From Aquificota bacterium (GTDB lineage Bacteria > Aquificota > Aquificia > Aquificales > Hydrogenothermaceae): DNA of 5,289 nucleotides. Below the pieces are notes generated by a model. It was not told the DNA's origin and did no database searches. It saw only the letters and a program-made list of their open reading frames with translations. Positions 5,059-5,289 of the stretch are shown here, piece by piece. The stretch lies in the NCBI GenBank assembly GCA_013153295.1, contig JAADEV010000028.1:1-5289 (forward strand), given 5' to 3'. The position numbers were made by a program, and so were the translations under genes. Positions within the stretch are counted from its first letter, which is position 1, and every line of letters starts with the position of its first letter.

Positions 5059-5289
5059 TTAACCTCCACCTCGTTTGTATTTTTCTATAATTGTATCTAA
5101 AACTTCCCCTTTTGTGTAGTTTGAGGGATTTATGGTATACCAGCCTTCCCTGTTTGATAGTTTAGTTTTAAATGTCCTTATCTGTCTTTTTGCAAACTTT
5201 TTGGTGTTCCTTTTTACATCTTCTACAGCCTGTTCAAGTGGTATCTTCCCTTCTATGTAAGGTATCACCTCTTTGTATCCTATAGCCTG
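5059..5289 (-). CDS. miaA: MiaA, tRNA dimethylallyltransferase, C-terminal part
   Basis: The frame is open to the right edge, giving the last 76 residues before a TAA at 5061-5059; the start and the catalytic P-loop lie outside the window. MiaA adds a dimethylallyl group to A37 of tRNAs that read UNN codons. Visible family features are QAIGYKEVIPYIEG at the left of the fragment, the helix with PLEQAVEDVKRNT, and AKRQIRTF, which corresponds to the conserved RQxTWF region; here Arg-Thr-Phe stands where Thr-Trp-Phe/Leu is usual. The last codons encode Arg-Gly-Gly-Gly and also form the ribosome site of hfq, whose ATG follows after one base. The position before hfq and hflX strongly supports the assignment. 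The GTG at 5268 is internal, because conserved sequence continues upstream of it. Confidence 0.95.
   Translation of the reverse strand, partial: QAIGYKEVIPYIEGKIPLEQAVEDVKRNTKKFAKRQIRTFKTKLSNREGWYTINPSNYTKGEVLDTIIEKYKRGGG
5062..5067 (-). promoter_or_regulatory. Ribosome binding site of hfq, inside the end of miaA
   Basis: GGAGGT on the minus strand is made of the last two glycine codons of miaA and lies four bases before the ATG at 5057. It decides the hfq start and couples hfq translation to the end of miaA. Hfq is known in E. coli to regulate its own mRNA, and this site would be a natural target, but nothing in the sequence proves that. Confidence 0.75.

Noticed and set aside
5059..5268. 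GTG at 5268 as the start of a small separate gene
   Set aside because: The frame continues to the right edge with conserved MiaA sequence (QAIGYKE), so this is the tail of miaA.

Overview
The window is ordinary, densely packed bacterial chromosome. It holds nine protein genes in two converging blocks with almost no non-coding DNA. The sequence is moderately AT-rich, favours AGG/AGA for Arg and ATA for Ile, and encodes Lys/Glu/Ile-rich proteins. Together with the gene content this suggests a thermophilic bacterium, possibly of the Aquificota (Hydrogenothermaceae or similar). That assignment is an inference from style and is held with low to moderate confidence. I see no RNA gene, CRISPR array, insertion sequence or transposon remnant.

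Plus-strand block (1-2227): three tightly linked genes. The first is the 3' part of a Bax-like glucosaminidase that enters from the left edge. It overlaps by 92 bases a predicted exported polysaccharide deacetylase of the PgaB/IcaB type. Three bases later, from a GTG start, comes a class II aldolase/adducin-family enzyme. The first two look like an extracytoplasmic module acting on N-acetylglucosamine polymers (peptidoglycan or an exopolysaccharide). The aldolase is cytoplasmic, and its substrate cannot be read from the sequence.

Minus-strand block (5289-2224, read right to left): the 3' end of miaA (tRNA dimethylallyltransferase), hfq (RNA chaperone), hflX (ribosome-associated GTPase), then after 51 bases a Uma2-family putative endonuclease, a HIT-family hydrolase, and a TusA-DUF3343 fusion that looks like a sulfur or selenium carrier. 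miaA-hfq-hflX is a widely conserved cluster for RNA and translation control. The last three genes form a separate tightly coupled group, and a possible promoter lies in front of them in the 51-base gap.

The two blocks meet with their stop codons sharing the palindrome TTAA inside a GC-rich hairpin, which may serve as a very compact shared terminator. The most unusual items are the TusA-DUF3343 fusion with two candidate chalcogen-carrying cysteines, the divergent short Hfq, the long Bax/deacetylase overlap, and an unrecognised C-terminal domain on the deacetylase. I found no clear sign of a wholly new multi-gene system.
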